This document shows positions 51,658 through 59,509 of a stretch of 64,000 nucleotides of DNA, piece by piece. Every line of letters begins with the position of its first letter. Position 1 is the stretch's first letter. Under the pieces are notes generated by a model. That model worked only from the letters and a program-made list of their open reading frames with translations, ran no database searches and was not told where the DNA came from. Origin of the DNA: CAMLHP01 sp035712285 (GTDB taxonomy: Bacteria; Gemmatimonadota; Gemmatimonadetes; Gemmatimonadales; GWC2-71-9); contig DASTBA010000101.1 in NCBI GenBank assembly GCA_035712285.1, forward strand, positions 1 to 64,000, written 5' to 3'. A program made the position numbers and the translations under genes.

Positions 51658-52899
51658 ATGGCCGCTTCCAAGCGTCACGTCTTCACATCCGAATCCGTCA
51701 CCGAAGGACATCCCGACAAGGTTGCCGACCAGATTTCCGACGCGGTGCTGGACGCCATCCTCGATACCGACCCGAACGGACGCGTGGCGTGCGAGACGAT
51801 GGTCACGACCGGCATGGCCGTCGTGGCCGGCGAGATCACGACCAGCACCTATGTGCACATCCCGGACATCGTGCGACGCACGGTGCGCCGGATCGGCTAC
51901 ACCGACGCCGAGTTCGGCTTCGACGCCGATTCCTGCGCCGTCATGGCCGCGATCGACCGGCAGTCGCCCGATATCGCGATGGGCGTCAACAGCTCGCGCA
52001 GCAAGGACCAGGGCGCGGGCGACCAGGGCATGATGTTCGGCTACGCCTGCCGCGAGACCCGCGAGCGGATGCCGCTCCCGATCCTGCTGGCGCACAAGAT
52101 GACGGAACGGCTGGCCGCGGTGCGGAAGGGCACGGCGGGATCGGGGCCCATCGAGTGGCTCCGGCCCGACGGCAAGAGCCAGGTCTCGGTGGAGTACGAG
52201 GGCGACCGCCCGGTGGCCGTGAAGGCGGTGGTGATCTCGACCCAGCACGCCGAACGCACCGGCGGGCGCACGCTGTCGGAGAGCCGGCTCCGCAGTACGA
52301 TCATCGACGAGGTCATCCGGCCGGTGCTGGACAAGGCCGGCATCGAATCGCGGCGCGTGAAGATGTTCATCAACCCGACCGGCCGCTTCGTCATCGGCGG
52401 CCCGCACGGCGACGCCGGCCTCACCGGCCGCAAGATCATCGTGGACACCTACGGTGGCATGGCGCGGCACGGCGGCGGCGCCTTCAGCGGGAAGGATCCC
52501 TCCAAGGTGGATCGCAGCGCGGCGTATGCGATGCGCTGGGTGGCGAAGAACATCGTGGAGGCGGGGCTGGCCCGGCGCTGCGAGGTGCAGGTGGCGTATG
52601 CCATCGGCGTGGCGGAGCCGGTCTCGGTCATGGTGGACACCTTCGGCACCGGCGTGGTGCCGGACCCGCGCCTGGAGCGCGCGGTGCGCGAGGTGTTCGA
52701 TCTCCGCCCGCGGGCCCTCATCGAGGCGCTCAAGCTCAAGCGTCCCATCTACTCGCCCACCGCCGCCTACGGCCACTTCGGGCGGCGCCCGTACACCGGC
52801 CGCTATGCCGGCGGGGAGCACCGGTCGAAGCGCAAGCTCACCTTCTTCACCTGGGAAGAGACCAACCGCGTGAAGGACCTGCTGACCGCGGTCAAGTAG
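51658..52899 (+). CDS. metK: S-adenosylmethionine synthetase
   Basis: MetK makes S-adenosylmethionine from methionine and ATP. It has 413 residues, a little longer than the E. coli enzyme. Motifs: GHPDKVADQISDAVLD at the N-terminus, GAGDQGMMFGYA for the active-site loop region, FVIGGPHGDAGLTGRKIIVD and GGGAFSGKDPSKVDRSAAY in the C-terminal half. It follows the PTS genes and is five bases ahead of the nuclease-domain gene. Confidence 0.97.
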   Translation: MAASKRHVFTSESVTEGHPDKVADQISDAVLDAILDTDPNGRVACETMVTTGMAVVAGEITTSTYVHIPDIVRRTVRRIGYTDAEFGFDADSCAVMAAIDRQSPDIAMGVNSSRSKDQGAGDQGMMFGYACRETRERMPLPILLAHKMTERLAAVRKGTAGSGPIEWLRPDGKSQVSVEYEGDRPVAVKAVVISTQHAERTGGRTLSESRLRSTIIDEVIRPVLDKAGIESRRVKMFINPTGRFVIGGPHGDAGLTGRKIIVDTYGGMARHGGGAFSGKDPSKVDRSAAYAMRWVAKNIVEAGLARRCEVQVAYAIGVAEPVSVMVDTFGTGVVPDPRLERAVREVFDLRPRALIEALKLKRPIYSPTAAYGHFGRRPYTGRYAGGEHRSKRKLTFFTWEETNRVKDLLTAVK

Positions 52900-52904
52900 G
52901 ACTG

Positions 52905-53396
52905 ATGCGGGAGCTCACGGTCGCACACCTGGGCATGGACCGGAACACCGAAAGCCCGGTGGTGATCCTGCGTGAGCGGGAAGGATCCCGGGTGCTCCCG
53001 ATCTGGATCGGGCCGGCCGAGGCCAGCGCCATCGCCATGGAGCTGCAGGGGGTGAAGGCCGCGCGCCCGATGACCCACGATCTCCTCAAGCAGGTGATCG
53101 TCGGCCTGGGGGGCGAACTCCGGCGGGTGCTCATCAGTGCCGTCAAGGAGAACACCTACTTCGCCGAATTGCTCATCCAGCGGGAAGACCACGTCTTCCA
53201 GGTGGATGCCCGCCCCAGCGACAGCATCGCGCTCGCGCTGCGCCTCGGCGCCCCCATCTTCGCCAGCGACCAGCTGCTCGACGAAAGCGGGGTCACCGCG
53301 GACGAGAGTCCCGACCAGGCCGACCGTGACGCCCAGCGGCTCCGCGAATACCTCGAGAACCTCGATCCGGAAGACTTCGGAAAGTTCAAGCCGTAG
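52905..53396 (+). CDS. Bifunctional nuclease (BFN/DUF151) domain protein
   Basis: The 163-residue protein carries the DUF151 domain: MDRNTESPVVILREREGSR, LPIWIGPAEASAIAMELQG, RPMTHDLLKQVI, NTYFAELLI and DARPSDSIALALR. Family members have been reported as nucleases acting on DNA and RNA, and often occur singly. An acidic C-terminal tail (EYLENLDPEDFGKF) is reminiscent of UVR-type or interaction tails. Five bases after metK and one base before the next gene. Confidence 0.88.
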   Translation: MRELTVAHLGMDRNTESPVVILREREGSRVLPIWIGPAEASAIAMELQGVKAARPMTHDLLKQVIVGLGGELRRVLISAVKENTYFAELLIQREDHVFQVDARPSDSIALALRLGAPIFASDQLLDESGVTADESPDQADRDAQRLREYLENLDPEDFGKFKP

Positions 53397-53397
53397 C

Positions 53398-54528
53398 ATG
53401 AAGGCCGTTCGTGGGGCGCTTGTGCTGCTGGCGGCTCTCGCCCCGGCGCTTCCCGCGCAGACATCCGGGGTACCGGCCCGCGGCCGGGTGGTGCACGGCA
53501 CCGGTGCCGCCGCCCGGCCGGTGCCGGACACCCGCGTGGTGCTGCATCGCATCGGACGGGAGGCGCAGGGGCCGCTCGATTCGGCGCTCACCGATGCGGA
53601 TGGACGCTTCGCCTTCCGCTTTCCCGCCGATACGGCCTCGCTCTACATCCTCACGGCCCGCTTCCAGGGCATCGAGTACTTCTCCGACCCGCTGCACACC
53701 AATCCGCGGACACCGGACACCGCCGTGGTCCTCACGGTGTACGACACCTCGACTACCGCGCCGGTGCACACCGAAGCCCGCCATATCGTCATCTCGAAGC
53801 CGGGCGCCGACGGCACCCGCACGGTCGTCGAGCTCATCGTGATCGGGAACCCGGGGCAGGAGACCCGCGTCGCGCCGGACAGCACGTCCGCCACCTGGCA
53901 CGAGCTCATCCCGCGCGGGGCGATCGGCTTCTCCGCCGAGGACGGCGACCTCTCCGCGTCCGCGGTGGACCGCAACATGGACAGCGTGCTGGTGCTGGCG
54001 CCGCTCTCGCCCGGGCAGCGCCAGATCAGCATCCAGTACCAGCTGCCCGGTACGCTCGGCCTGGCGCGCTTTCCGTTCGAGGAACGCATCAATGGCGTGA
54101 ACGTGCTGGTGGAGGAGCCGGACGCACGCGTCAGCGGCGGTGGCCTGCGCCTCGGCGACTCGGTGACGGTCATCCAGGGCAGGCCGTTCCGCCGCTTCAG
54201 CGGCACCGTGAATGCCGGCGACGTCGTGGAAGTCCGGGTTCCGGTCCCGTTCCGGCTGTCGAGCCGCTGGCTCTATGCCCTTGTCGGCCTGCTGGGCGCG
54301 GCGCTGCTGCTCGCCCTCGGCCGCGTGCTCCGGGGTTCGCGTGCAGCGCCGGCGGAACCGGACGGGGAAATATCGGTGGACGCCTTGCTCGGGCGCCTCG
54401 CTGCCATGGACGAGCGGCTCGCCGGTCTCGCCGCCGACGCGCCGGAGCGGAGTGCGCTCCTGGCGGAACGGCAGCACGCCAAGGATGCGCTTGCCGCCGC
54501 CCTTGCGCGGACCGGTCGCGGAGTCTAG
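53398..54528 (+). CDS. Secreted, membrane-anchored beta-rich protein with C-terminal helix, unknown function
   Basis: This 376-residue protein has a signal peptide (VRGALVLLAALAPALPAQ). A carboxypeptidase-regulatory-like beta-sandwich (about 27-100, with GRVVHGT...LTDADGRFAFRFP) is followed by a second beta-rich region. A membrane helix lies at about residues 285-308 (WLYALVGLLGAALLLALG), and the cytoplasmic tail has a helical, coiled-coil-like stretch (LAAMDERLAGL...LAERQHAKDAL). It is the last gene before the cobalamin riboswitch; TAG at 54526-54528 ends it inside the candidate btu promoter. No specific function is recognised. Confidence 0.72.
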   Translation: MKAVRGALVLLAALAPALPAQTSGVPARGRVVHGTGAAARPVPDTRVVLHRIGREAQGPLDSALTDADGRFAFRFPADTASLYILTARFQGIEYFSDPLHTNPRTPDTAVVLTVYDTSTTAPVHTEARHIVISKPGADGTRTVVELIVIGNPGQETRVAPDSTSATWHELIPRGAIGFSAEDGDLSASAVDRNMDSVLVLAPLSPGQRQISIQYQLPGTLGLARFPFEERINGVNVLVEEPDARVSGGGLRLGDSVTVIQGRPFRRFSGTVNAGDVVEVRVPVPFRLSSRWLYALVGLLGAALLLALGRVLRGSRAAPAEPDGEISVDALLGRLAAMDERLAGLAADAPERSALLAERQHAKDALAAALARTGRGV

Positions 54529-54531
54529 ACT
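54503..54531 (+). promoter_or_regulatory. Candidate promoter for the btu operon
   Basis: TTGCGC (54503-54508), a 17-base spacer and TAGACT (54526-54531) resemble a sigma-70 promoter, with four of six matches in the -10. Transcription would start near 54538, about 17 bases before the riboswitch P1 stem. It overlaps the end of the preceding gene. Confidence 0.35.
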
Positions 54532-54554
54532 AGCCGGCAGGACAATCGAAGCAG

Positions 54555-54694
54555 ACGAACGCGGATGCTCGGAAGCCGGTGCAAGCCCGGCGCGGCCCCG
54601 CCACTGTAACGGGCAGTCAGTCTTCATCCACACGCCACTGGGCAACCGGGAAGGCGGATGGAGACGCCCGAAGCCAGGAGACCTCTCCGTTCGT
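54555..54694 (+). ncRNA. Cobalamin (B12) riboswitch aptamer
   Basis: The aptamer has the conserved core GAAGCCGGTGC, then GCGGCCCCGCCACTGTAA (from about 54591), and the B12-box AGCCAGGAGACC at 54672-54683. The closing P1 stem is visible as ACGAACG (54555-54561) pairing with CGTTCGT (54688-54694). Binding of cobalamin to such leaders usually turns off transport genes. It sits in the 260-base gap directly before btuF, btuC, btuD and btuB, matching that role. Confidence 0.95.
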
Positions 54695-54705
54695 GCCACC
54701 TGTCA

Positions 54706-54723
54706 GACCCTCGGGGGAGGGTC
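54706..54723 (+). promoter_or_regulatory. Hairpin sequestering a Shine-Dalgarno sequence in the btu leader
   Basis: GACCCTC (54706-54712), loop GGGG and GAGGGTC (54717-54723) form a perfect 7-bp hairpin 12 bases after the aptamer. The 3' arm and loop include GGGGGAGGG, the best ribosome site in the leader, five bases before an in-frame GTG at 54726. This is the layout of a translational off-switch. The functional role is inference. Confidence 0.5.
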
Positions 54724-54765
54724 GGGTGGGCCGATCGGTATCGCGCGAGCTCGCGCGCCCATGTC

Positions 54766-54799
54766 TGCCCATTTCCGGCTCTCCGGGAATGGGCATTTT
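54766..54799 (+). terminator. Terminator-like hairpin overlapping the btuF start codon
   Basis: A 13-bp stem, TGCCCATTTCCGG (54766-54778) with CCGGGAATGGGCA (54783-54795), one G-T wobble and loop CTCT, is followed by TTTT. This is a strong intrinsic terminator shape downstream of the riboswitch. The ATG at 54789 that gives btuF its best signal peptide lies inside the 3' arm, so the same hairpin could stop transcription or hide the start codon. Confidence 0.65.
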
Positions 54800-55715
54800 G
54801 CCGTCTGGAACTCCGCTTCGGTTGCTGGCTGCCGCGCTATTGCTGGCGTCCGTCGCGTGCGCTGGCAAGGACGCGAGACGCGAGACACGGGACGCGCATC
54901 CCGCGTCCCTCGCCCCGCGTCCGGTCATTGACGACGCCGGCGACACCGTTCGCCTGGCGCATCCGGCCCGCCGCGTGGTTTCGCTCATTCCGGCCACCAC
55001 CGAACTCCTCTTTGCGATCGGCGCCGGGCCGCTGGTGGTGGGTCGCACGGTCTGGTGCGACTATCCGCCCGCGGCCCAGGTCGTGCCCGTCGTGGGCGAC
55101 GGCATCATGCCCAACGTCGAACGGGTGCTGGCGCAGCATCCGGATCTTGTCGTGCTCTATCGCTCCGGCCAGAACGCCCAGGCGGTGGTGCAGCTCCGGA
55201 AGCTCGGCGTCGCCGCCATGCAGGTGCGCACCGATCAGCTGAGTGACGTGCCCCGCGTGGCCCGGCTGCTCGGCCAGCTGACCGGCCGGAGTCGCGCGGC
55301 CGACTCGCTCTCCACGGCATTCACCGATTCCCTGGCGGCAGCGACCCAGCCGGCCCGGGCTCATCCGGTCCGCGCATTTCTGCTGGTCTGGCCCGACCCG
55401 CCGATGACCGTGGGCCGGGGCAGCTATCTCACCGAACTCCTGACGCGCGCCGGCGGCGAGAACGTGTACGAGGATCTCCCGGCATCGTCGGGACAGATCA
55501 GCGTGGAATCGGCGGTGGACCGGAATCCCGATGTGGTCCTGGTGCTCGGTGATTCCGCGCCGGCCTTTGCCCGGCGCCCCGAGTGGCAGACGGTGCCGGC
55601 GGTGCGGCTCAGGCGATTCGTGTACGCTCGTGGCAGCCAGTTTGCGCAGCCGAGCCCGCGGTCACCGGCCGCCATCCGGGAACTCACGGCGCTGCTCCGG
55701 CAGGTCCCGCGATGA
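54789..55715 (+). CDS. btuF: Periplasmic cobalamin-binding lipoprotein BtuF-like
   Basis: This substrate-binding protein of a B12 ABC importer has, from ATG 54789, 308 residues with a lipoprotein signal ending in SVAC. The class III binding fold is seen in ARRVVSLIPATTELLFAIGA, VVGRTVWCDYPPAAQ, VERVLAQHPDLVVLY and a long helix before the second lobe (MTVGRGSYLTELLTRAGGENVY). GTG 54726, with a strong ribosome site, is an alternative start adding 21 residues. It is first in the riboswitch-controlled operon and overlaps btuC by four bases. Other corrinoid or iron-siderophore binders share the fold; the riboswitch supports cobalamin. Confidence 0.88.
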   Translation: MGILPSGTPLRLLAAALLLASVACAGKDARRETRDAHPASLAPRPVIDDAGDTVRLAHPARRVVSLIPATTELLFAIGAGPLVVGRTVWCDYPPAAQVVPVVGDGIMPNVERVLAQHPDLVVLYRSGQNAQAVVQLRKLGVAAMQVRTDQLSDVPRVARLLGQLTGRSRAADSLSTAFTDSLAAATQPARAHPVRAFLLVWPDPPMTVGRGSYLTELLTRAGGENVYEDLPASSGQISVESAVDRNPDVVLVLGDSAPAFARRPEWQTVPAVRLRRFVYARGSQFAQPSPRSPAAIRELTALLRQVPR

Positions 55716-56689
55716 ATACGTCGCGCTTTCTCCTGCTTGGCGGCATCGCCCTGCTGGTGATGATCGCCGGCCTCGCGATCGGATCGGTGCCGCTCGGTGC
55801 GCGTGAACTCGTCGCCGCGCTGGCTCGCCCGGACTCTCCCTCCGCCCTGATCGTGCGGGACCTGCGCCTGCCCCGCGTCCTGCTTGCCTTTCTGGTGGGT
55901 GGCGGGCTGGGCGTTGCGGGCGCGGCGCTGCAGGCCCTGGTCCGGAATCCGCTCGCCGACCCCTACCTCCTGGGCCTCTCCGGCGGCGCGGGACTCGGCG
56001 CGGTGCTGGCCATCGCGCTCGATACCGGCGCGGCGTGGGCCGTGCCGCTCGCGGCCTTTGCCGGTTCCCTGGCCGCGGTGGGGCTGGTCTATCGCCTGGC
56101 GGTGGTAAGCGGCCGGCGCCTCGATCCCCGGGTGCTGCTCCTGGCCGGTGTGGTGGTGGGCGCCTTTGCCTCCGCCATCATGAGCGCGATCATCGTGCTG
56201 TCGGACGCTCCCCAGCTTCGCAACGCCTTTGTCTGGCTGCTCGGCGGCCTGGGCATGGCGTCCTGGCAGTCACTCGCCCTCTTCGCGCTGTACGCCGTCG
56301 TGCCCCTCGCCGTGCTCTGGATCGTGGCGCGGCATCTCGACCTGCTGGCCCAGGGTGAGGAGACGGCCGCACATCTGGGTGCCAATCCGGAGCGGGTCAA
56401 GCGCATCGTCTACATCGCCGCCTCCCTGCTCACCGCCGCAAGCGTCGCGACCTGCGGCATCATCGGCTTTGTCGGCCTGGTGATCCCGCACGCGGTGCGT
56501 CAGGCCTGGACGCCGCTGCATCGCGTCCTGCTGCCCGCGAGCTTCCTGCTCGGTGGAACCTTTCTTGTTCTGGCCGACGTGCTGGCGCGGTCGGTGCTCC
56601 GGCCCATCGAACTGCCGGTGGGGGTGGTGACGGCGCTGGTGGGCGTGCCGCTCTTCGCGCTGCTGCTCCGCCGGACGCTCACGCCATGA
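55712..56689 (+). CDS. btuC: Cobalamin ABC transporter permease BtuC-like
   Basis: This FecCD-family permease has 325 residues and about nine to ten membrane helices. Family motifs include RLPRVLLAFLVGGGLGVAGAA, ALVRNPLADPYLLGLSGGA, the coupling segment GANPERVKRIVYIAASLL, and GFVGLVIPHAVRQ near the ATPase contact. It belongs with BtuF and BtuD in one importer. Four-base overlaps on both sides. Confidence 0.92.
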   Translation: MNTSRFLLLGGIALLVMIAGLAIGSVPLGARELVAALARPDSPSALIVRDLRLPRVLLAFLVGGGLGVAGAALQALVRNPLADPYLLGLSGGAGLGAVLAIALDTGAAWAVPLAAFAGSLAAVGLVYRLAVVSGRRLDPRVLLLAGVVVGAFASAIMSAIIVLSDAPQLRNAFVWLLGGLGMASWQSLALFALYAVVPLAVLWIVARHLDLLAQGEETAAHLGANPERVKRIVYIAASLLTAASVATCGIIGFVGLVIPHAVRQAWTPLHRVLLPASFLLGGTFLVLADVLARSVLRPIELPVGVVTALVGVPLFALLLRRTLTP

Positions 56690-57495
56690 TCCGCGCCCGC
56701 AGCCTCACCGTGCGCCACCCGGGCGCCGCCCGTGCGGCGGTGCAGGACGTGTCGCTGGATGTCGCGAGGGGCGAGGTCGTCGCCATCGGCGGCCCGAACG
56801 GCAGCGGGAAGACGACGCTGCTGCGCGCGCTGCTCGGCCTGATGCCGGTGGAGCAGGGCGACGTCGAACTGGCCGGCCGTCCGGTGCGCACGTGGACACG
56901 GGCCGGGCTCGCCCGTGAGGTGGCGGTGGTGGCACAGCGCGAGGAATCGGTCTTTCCGCTTCGCGTGCGCGAAGCGGTGATGCTGGGCCGGTATCCGCAC
57001 CTGGGCCCGCTGCAGGCGGAAGGCCCGGCGGACCGCGGCGCGGTTCAGCGCGCCCTGGATCGTTGCGACATCGCTGACCTCGCCGAGCGTCGTGTGGACC
57101 AGCTGTCCGGCGGCGAATGGCAGCGGGTGCGCCTTGCCCGCGCGCTGGCCCAGGAGCCGAAGGCGCTGGTCCTGGACGAGCCCACCACGTCGCTCGACGT
57201 GCGCCACGAGATGGAGCTCTTCGAGCTGGTCGCCGAGCTCGCACGCGACGGACTGGCGGCGCTGGTCGTCACCCACGGTCTCAATCTCGCCGCCCGCTTT
57301 GCGGACCGGATGCTGCTCATGGACCGCGGCAGGTCGGCGGCGTTCGGCGCCCCCGCGGACGTCCTGACGGAGCCGGTGCTGTCGCAGGTCTTCCGCTGGC
57401 CGGTCGCCGTCTTCCGCTGGCAGGGTGGCGCACCGCAGGTTGTCCCGCTCCGGCGCCATGAGGCGCCGCCTTCCGAGGAATCGAACACGATATGA
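56686..57495 (+). CDS. btuD: Cobalamin ABC transporter ATPase BtuD-like
   Basis: The ATPase has 269 residues. Walker A GGPNGSGKT spans 35-43 (K42), the ABC signature LSGGEWQR starts at L140, Walker B is ALVLDEPTTS, and the H-loop histidine is in VVTHGLN. FPLRVREAVMLGRYPHLG is typical of the iron/B12 importer subfamily. Overlaps btuC and btuB by four bases each. Confidence 0.92.
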   Translation: MIRARSLTVRHPGAARAAVQDVSLDVARGEVVAIGGPNGSGKTTLLRALLGLMPVEQGDVELAGRPVRTWTRAGLAREVAVVAQREESVFPLRVREAVMLGRYPHLGPLQAEGPADRGAVQRALDRCDIADLAERRVDQLSGGEWQRVRLARALAQEPKALVLDEPTTSLDVRHEMELFELVAELARDGLAALVVTHGLNLAARFADRMLLMDRGRSAAFGAPADVLTEPVLSQVFRWPVAVFRWQGGAPQVVPLRRHEAPPSEESNTI

Positions 57496-59468
57496 CCCAC
57501 CGTACCCTCGCCCTGGCCGCCCTCGCCCTGTCAGCCGGCACCCCGGCCATCCTGGCGGCGCAGCAGGACTCGGGCGTCACCACGCTGCCCGACATCGTCG
57601 TCTCCGAGGCACGGCTTCCGGTGCCGGCCCATGCGGTCACCAGCGACATCACGGTGTTGTCCGGCGATGAGCTGCGGACCCGCGGCATCACGCTGCTGCA
57701 GGACGCCCTCCGGGAGGTGCCGGGGCTCAACGTGGTGCAGGGAGGATCCTTCGGCGCCGTGAGCTCGGTGTTCGCCCGCGGCGGGGAAAGCGATTACGTC
57801 AAGGTCCTGGTGGACGGTGTGCCGGTCAACGATCCGGGTGGCGCGTTCGATTTCTCGTCCCTCACGCTGGATGACGTCGAGCGGATCGAGATCGTGCGCG
57901 GGCCGGCGAGCGTCACGTACGGCTCCGACGCCGTGACCGGCGTCGTGCGCATCGTGACGCGCACGGGACGCGGGCCCACGCGGGCGGACGCCATCGCCCG
58001 CGCCGGAACCTTCGGGACCTGGGACGGATCCGCCACCGCGTCGGGAAGTGCAGGGCGGCTCGGGTGGTCGGTCGGCGGGTCGGGCCTCGGCACCGACGGC
58101 ACCTACGCATTCAACAATGCGTTCCGCAATGCCGGGACCACCATCAAGCTGACCGCGCGGCCCGACAGCGCAACTGATATTGCGCTGAGCGGACGCTACG
58201 GATGGAATACGTTCCATTTTCCCACCGATGGTGCCGGCGTGCCGTCGGACAGCAATCAGTTCTCCCAGGGGCGGAACCTCGCCATCGGCCTCGACGGCGG
58301 CCGGATGCTGACGCCCCATCTGGAGCTCCGGTTCGCGGGCGGTTATGCCCGGTCCCGTGCGCGGTTCACCGACCGGCCCGATGGCGCGTGGGATACCACC
58401 GGTTTCGCCTTCGCCTCCGATCGTGACGCACACAATGCCCGGTGGAATCTCGATGGCCGGGCCGTCATCCGGCCGGCCAGCCGTGTTGTGGTGTCGGTAG
58501 GCACGCAGTTCGAGCGCCAGCTCGTCCGCACCAGCGCGTCGTACACCTCGAATTTCGGCGGAGGCGCGGCGACCGATTCCGATCCGCGGTTCGATCGCTC
58601 CCGCAACGTGGTCGCGGGCTACGCCGAGGCCCGGGCCGACCTGACACCGCGCCTGATCGTGACCGGGGGCACCCGCGTGGATGACGACCAGGCGTTCGGC
58701 ACCTTCGCCACCTGGCGCGTCGGATTCAGATACCGGTTTCCGGTGGGGTTGTCCGTCCGGGGTTCGGCCGGCACCGGATTCAAGGCGCCGACCTTCAGCG
58801 AGAACTTCGCCAACTCGCCATTCGAGACGGGGAACCCCGACCTGCGGCCGGAGCGCTCGCGCAGCTGGGAGGTGGGAGTGGAGCAGACTCTCGCCAGTGG
58901 AAGGGTAACGGCGGGCGCTACCTGGTTCGACCAGCGGTTCCGGAACCTGATCCAGTATGTCTCGGGCGCTCCTGGTGAGCCGACCTACCAGAACCTGGGC
59001 GCGGCCCTCGCCCGCGGCATCGAGGGGACGGTGAGTGTTCAGCCGCTCCGCACCGTGAGCGCCGGGGTAGCCTGGACCTGGCTGGATACCAGGGTGACCG
59101 ACGCGGGCGCCAGCACATCACCGGGGTTTGCCGATGGCGAGCGCCTCATCCGGCGGCCGGCCGGGGCCGGCCGTGCCTGGGCGGAGATCTCGCCGGTGCC
59201 CGCGGTGCATCTCTCCCTTGCCGTGAGCCACACCGGCAGCCGCGACGATGTGGACTTCGGGAGCTTCCCGTCCGAGCGGGTCACCCTGCCGGCCTACACG
59301 CTGGTCTCGGCGTCGCTGGATGCGGAGCTGGTGCACGCCGATGGCGCCCGTCCCGGTGTGGCACTGGTGGCGCGCGCCGAGAACATCTTCGACGAGGATT
59401 ATCAGACCATCGCGGGCTTTCCCGGGATCGGTCGGCGGCTTCTCGCCGGGGTGCGGCTGTCGTGGTGA
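57492..59468 (+). CDS. btuB: TonB-dependent outer-membrane receptor, BtuB-like
   Basis: This 658-residue protein has a signal peptide (to about residue 23, AILAAQQ), a TonB box DIVVSEAR (34-41), a plug domain (about 45-155, with VFARGGESDYVKVLVDGVPV and VERIEIVRGPASVTYGSDA), and a 22-strand-type barrel ending in GRRLLAGVRLSW, with the C-terminal aromatic residue needed for assembly. Operon position behind a cobalamin riboswitch and a B12 importer makes corrinoid uptake the best call. TonB/ExbBD are not in the window. Confidence 0.9.
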   Translation: MTHRTLALAALALSAGTPAILAAQQDSGVTTLPDIVVSEARLPVPAHAVTSDITVLSGDELRTRGITLLQDALREVPGLNVVQGGSFGAVSSVFARGGESDYVKVLVDGVPVNDPGGAFDFSSLTLDDVERIEIVRGPASVTYGSDAVTGVVRIVTRTGRGPTRADAIARAGTFGTWDGSATASGSAGRLGWSVGGSGLGTDGTYAFNNAFRNAGTTIKLTARPDSATDIALSGRYGWNTFHFPTDGAGVPSDSNQFSQGRNLAIGLDGGRMLTPHLELRFAGGYARSRARFTDRPDGAWDTTGFAFASDRDAHNARWNLDGRAVIRPASRVVVSVGTQFERQLVRTSASYTSNFGGGAATDSDPRFDRSRNVVAGYAEARADLTPRLIVTGGTRVDDDQAFGTFATWRVGFRYRFPVGLSVRGSAGTGFKAPTFSENFANSPFETGNPDLRPERSRSWEVGVEQTLASGRVTAGATWFDQRFRNLIQYVSGAPGEPTYQNLGAALARGIEGTVSVQPLRTVSAGVAWTWLDTRVTDAGASTSPGFADGERLIRRPAGAGRAWAEISPVPAVHLSLAVSHTGSRDDVDFGSFPSERVTLPAYTLVSASLDAELVHADGARPGVALVARAENIFDEDYQTIAGFPGIGRRLLAGVRLSW

Positions 59469-59509
59469 CCGGGCGGTAGCCGGGCGAGCATTCGCTTAGG
59501 TTTGGGGTG

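Noticed and set aside
49488..51671. 727-codon minus-strand frame opposite HPr and enzyme I
   Set aside because: Antisense shadow of ptsI; the plus strand shows every enzyme I motif.
54742..54757. 16-base perfect palindrome CGCGCGAGCTCGCGCG in the btu leader as a transcription factor site
   Set aside because: GC-only palindromes are frequent in this composition, and it lies inside the riboswitch leader or the alternative btuF 5' coding region; no protein partner is evident.
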